Positions 61,476 through 64,000 of a stretch of 64,000 nt of DNA are shown here, one piece after another. Origin of the DNA: Lachnospiraceae bacterium (GTDB taxonomy: Bacteria; Bacillota; Clostridia; Lachnospirales; Lachnospiraceae); NCBI GenBank assembly GCA_017436305.1, contig JAFSDJ010000095.1, forward strand, positions 1 to 64,000. Direction: 5' to 3'. The notes under the pieces were generated by a model. The model searched no databases and had not been told where the DNA came from. It saw only the letters and a program-made list of their open reading frames with translations. The position numbers and the translations under genes were made by a program. Numbering within the stretch: position 1 is the stretch's first letter; each line of letters begins with the position of its first letter.

Positions 61476-64000
61476 ATGAAGTTACAAGTAAAAAGAGCAG
61501 TTGCAGTTTTATTAGCAGCAATGATGTTTATTCAGACACCATTTATGCAAACGGTACAGGCTGAGACTGTGTCGGAAAATCAACTATCCATGGATATGGA
61601 AGTAGAAGAAACAGGAGTGAGTGGGGAAGCTGAAAATGAATCAGCAGATGTTCCAGATGAATCAGGTATAATAAATGAGACACAGGAAACTGCTTCAGAT
61701 GATTTGGAAAAAAACCAATCAGTAAGCTCAAATGCTGTGACAGAAGAACAGGAAACGGTTAGTGAAAACGCAGTAGAAGAAACACTTCTTAACTGGATTT
61801 ACATAGAAAATTCGTATATTCAAAGTCCCGGAACCCAGAGTATTCTGGTAAGCATTGGGGATGAAACTACCGGGATTTTAGAAGGTACTCTTACTTATGA
61901 AAATACAAAAACAAAAGAAACTTTTGAAGTGAAAGCATCAGAAGCAGAGGGGACAGCCTTTTCTGACAGCCTGTTATTTACAAAAGACTTTACTGAAACA
62001 GACAAAGGAATTTACAAGCTTTTATCCGTTTCTTATAAAACAGCAGAAGAAGAAACAGTTATTGACCTGACTAAAACAGCCGGAATACAGGCTTTCTTTG
62101 GTGTGGATGAAGAAATTATTACAACCGATGAGAAAATGGATGTTTCCACAGAGATTGTAACCATTGATGAAAACGGACAGGAAACAGAAGCAGGTTCTAT
62201 TGAACAGGCAATTGAAACCGCTAAGGAGGATGTTGTAAATACAAATGGCAGATCCTTATATGCTTCGGCAGGAGACAGTGGCGAATTTGTAGTAGTGTTG
62301 GACCCGGGTCACGACAATACCCATGCCGGAGCCAGAGCAAATGGCTTGGAAGAAGAAGATTTGACTTTAAAAATAGCCCAGTATTGTAAAGCAAAACTTG
62401 AAACCTATTCAGGTATTAAAGTTTACATGACAAGAGAAAGCTCTGTGTGTCCATATCCGGGTACTACTTCTACTGTATGTAACTCAAATCGTGTTGCAGC
62501 GGCAAAGAAAGTAGGGGCTCATATTTACGTAAGCTTTCATTTAAATTCATCCCCTTCTTCCAGTGCAGGTGGAGCAGAGGTTTACTATCCAAATTCAAGC
62601 TATAACAGTGAGATTGGAAGCAAAGGAAATACTCTTGCAACGGAGATTCAAAAGAAATTAGTAGCATTAGGATTAAATAACAGAGGAGTTAAAATCAGAA
62701 ACTCCGAAGATAATTCAATTTATCCGGATGGCTCCTTAGCAGATTATTATGGAGTTATTAAAAACAGTAAGTTAAATGGTTTTCCGGGTATTATTATTGA
62801 ACATGCCTTTTTAACAAACAGCTCTGATGCCAGTCTGTTATCCACAGAAGCCGGACTTAAAAAATTAGGTGAGGCGGACGCAGAAGGAATTGCATCTTAT
62901 TATGATTTGGTTGGAAAAGAAGAAGTTGGAGGCGGCAGTGCTGAATTTAAAAGCGGCAAGCTTACCATTACCAAGGTGGATTCCATAGCAGGTACTTTTT
63001 CACTGAAAATCGTAAATGTAGAGCCTTATGATGAAATAAGCAAAGTTGTATTTAAAGTATGGACAAAAGCAGATAAAAGCGACTTGAAATCTTATAAAGC
63101 AAAGGATTTAGGAGACGGCTCTTTTACTGCAAATGTTAGTGTGGCAAAACACAACAATGCAGAAGGACAATATTTTGTATATGCTTATGCACAAGATGAA
63201 GATGGCAGAGAGACACTGTTAAAAAATACAAGTATTACAATGACTCCAACCTTTGAAAATGTTTCTGTGAAAAGAACTGTTTCAGGAAACAAGCTTCAGT
63301 ACTATAAAGTAGAAGCAACAGGACTGGAAAAAGCACAAAGCGTAGGTATTAAAATCTGGTATAAAAAATCAGGTTCTTCCACGGCACTTAGCTATAAGGC
63401 AAAAAAAGCCTCTACCGGCAATTGGTACTACAACATTCCACTTAGCAAGATGCCAAAAGAAGGCAAATACAAAATTCAGATAAGAGCCAAGGCAGCATAC
63501 GGCAGTGAAAAGCTTGTAAAAACAGTTACCTTTAATTATAAGAGAAATGCAACTGTAACTGCCAAAAAGACAAGCAGTACCCAAAAGAAATTTAAAGTTC
63601 AGTTAGCGGGTATGAGCTATGCAAAGAAAGTAAGCTTTAAAGTATGGAGTAAAACCGGTGGCAAGGATGACTTAAAGACTTATAAAGGAAAGAAGGACTC
63701 TAAAGGAAACTGGTACTACAGCGTTCCAATAAGCAAACATAAAACTGCCGGAAAATATTATGTGGTGGCAGTTGCAACAGTGGGTAGTGAAACTATTACC
63801 CTTTCCAAAAAGAGCTTTACTGTTACCGGACCAAGTGCAACTGTGAAAATTGAAAACAAACAGTCAGACACCTTCGATGTGGCACTTAAGAATATTAAAT
63901 CTCCGGCCGGATTTAGCAAAAAGGTACAGATTTCAGTCTGGTGTAAATCTGATAAAAGTGATTTAAAGACTTACAAGGCATCAGTAAGAAAAGATGGTAC
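61476..64000 (+). CDS. secreted N-acetylmuramoyl-L-alanine amidase with GBS Bsp-like repeats (partial)
   Basis: ATG after TAAAGGAG; frame open to the window end (841 codons so far). Signal peptide about 1-29 (LLAAMMFIQTPFMQTVQA). An acidic Ser/Glu/Val-rich linker follows to about 100, then a beta-rich domain. The amidase_3 domain is about 270-480: VVLDPGHDNTHAGA, GLEEEDLTLKIA, VSFHLNSS and IIIEHAFLTN give the zinc His/Glu and catalytic Glu. From about 490 come tandem GBS Bsp-like repeats, each with a (K)VWxKxxxxDLKxYK pattern. It cleaves peptidoglycan stem peptides outside the cell; the repeats probably bind the wall. The 3' end is missing. Confidence 0.92.
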   Translation, partial: MKLQVKRAVAVLLAAMMFIQTPFMQTVQAETVSENQLSMDMEVEETGVSGEAENESADVPDESGIINETQETASDDLEKNQSVSSNAVTEEQETVSENAVEETLLNWIYIENSYIQSPGTQSILVSIGDETTGILEGTLTYENTKTKETFEVKASEAEGTAFSDSLLFTKDFTETDKGIYKLLSVSYKTAEEETVIDLTKTAGIQAFFGVDEEIITTDEKMDVSTEIVTIDENGQETEAGSIEQAIETAKEDVVNTNGRSLYASAGDSGEFVVVLDPGHDNTHAGARANGLEEEDLTLKIAQYCKAKLETYSGIKVYMTRESSVCPYPGTTSTVCNSNRVAAAKKVGAHIYVSFHLNSSPSSSAGGAEVYYPNSSYNSEIGSKGNTLATEIQKKLVALGLNNRGVKIRNSEDNSIYPDGSLADYYGVIKNSKLNGFPGIIIEHAFLTNSSDASLLSTEAGLKKLGEADAEGIASYYDLVGKEEVGGGSAEFKSGKLTITKVDSIAGTFSLKIVNVEPYDEISKVVFKVWTKADKSDLKSYKAKDLGDGSFTANVSVAKHNNAEGQYFVYAYAQDEDGRETLLKNTSITMTPTFENVSVKRTVSGNKLQYYKVEATGLEKAQSVGIKIWYKKSGSSTALSYKAKKASTGNWYYNIPLSKMPKEGKYKIQIRAKAAYGSEKLVKTVTFNYKRNATVTAKKTSSTQKKFKVQLAGMSYAKKVSFKVWSKTGGKDDLKTYKGKKDSKGNWYYSVPISKHKTAGKYYVVAVATVGSETITLSKKSFTVTGPSATVKIENKQSDTFDVALKNIKSPAGFSKKVQISVWCKSDKSDLKTYKASVRKDG

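Noticed and set aside
1..64000. CRISPR arrays, tRNA or rRNA genes
   Set aside because: No regularly spaced repeats, no tRNA-like cloverleaf with a CCA-type acceptor and TTCRA box, and no rRNA segments were noticed in reading the window. A covariance-model search was not possible.

Overview
The window looks like chromosome from a motile, low-GC anaerobic Clostridia of the Lachnospiraceae type (Roseburia/Agathobacter/Butyrivibrio-like). This is inferred from the late flagellar gene order flgM-flgN-flgK-flgK-flgL-fliW-csrA-flaG-fliD-fliS, gapped AAAGGAGG-type ribosome sites, TAAA-N15-NCCGATAA sigma-28 promoters, Rpn-type PD-(D/E)XK genes and a GBS Bsp-like-repeat amidase. No rRNA, tRNA or CRISPR array was seen.

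Layout. 1-4.4 kb: an N-terminally truncated Rpn-type gene, a GGDEF(degenerate)/EAL protein and a zinc-ribbon/Tim44-like membrane protein, with inverted copies of a dispersed intergenic repeat. About 4.46-12.45 kb: an integrated filamentous (inovirus-like) prophage, nearly all on the minus strand, in the order small ORF, ssDNA-binding protein, small membrane proteins, major coat protein, terminator, pIII-like adsorption protein, pVI-like protein, tiny membrane protein, Zot/pI ATPase, intergenic origin region, Rep, Cys-rich ORF, plus an IS30-type transposase. Its Rep is of the CRESS-DNA-virus type (HUH endonuclease plus SF3 helicase). Just upstream lie an 11-bp stem-loop whose loop carries a NANTATTAC-type nonanucleotide and six TGTCTCA iterons. 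This combination is the most striking thing in the window. 12.5-18.1 kb: sulfur assimilation (cysK, metY, a LysR regulator) and a type I pullulanase.

18.1-28.5 kb: the late flagellar operon, including the FliW-CsrA regulators. A sigma-28 promoter at 28.54 kb leads into a short structured region rich in GGA motifs and ended by a terminator, a candidate CsrA-related small RNA. 28.7-35.5 kb: an AT-rich flagellin-modification island (methyltransferases, aminotransferase, GT11 fucosyltransferase-like fusion, radical SAM protein, DUF616 protein). 35.8-37.6 kb: an IS30-like element with a frameshifted transposase and a coupled second ORF. 37.8-38.7 kb: flagellin, with a sigma-28 promoter and a structured leader. 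38.7-46 kb: more glycosyltransferases of the StrF, DUF3880 and CgeB types, including an inverted duplicate gene pair. 46-47.1 kb: an Rpn-type gene bracketed by a ~75-bp direct duplication.

47.4-53 kb: surface polysaccharide genes (GT52-like transferase, flippase, amino-sugar transaminase with FdtA/QdtA-type ketoisomerase, membrane GT2). 53-60.7 kb: a DUF212 protein, an AraC regulator and a GDP-L-fucose pathway (gmd, fcl, manC, and a ManC-cupin-ManA fusion whose nucleotidyltransferase motif is altered). Two inverted copies of a ~235-bp palindromic element lie here. 60.8-64 kb: a Spo0A C-terminal-domain protein and a secreted amidase cut by the window end. The GDP-fucose genes could supply the GT11-like enzyme of the flagellin island; that link is inference.
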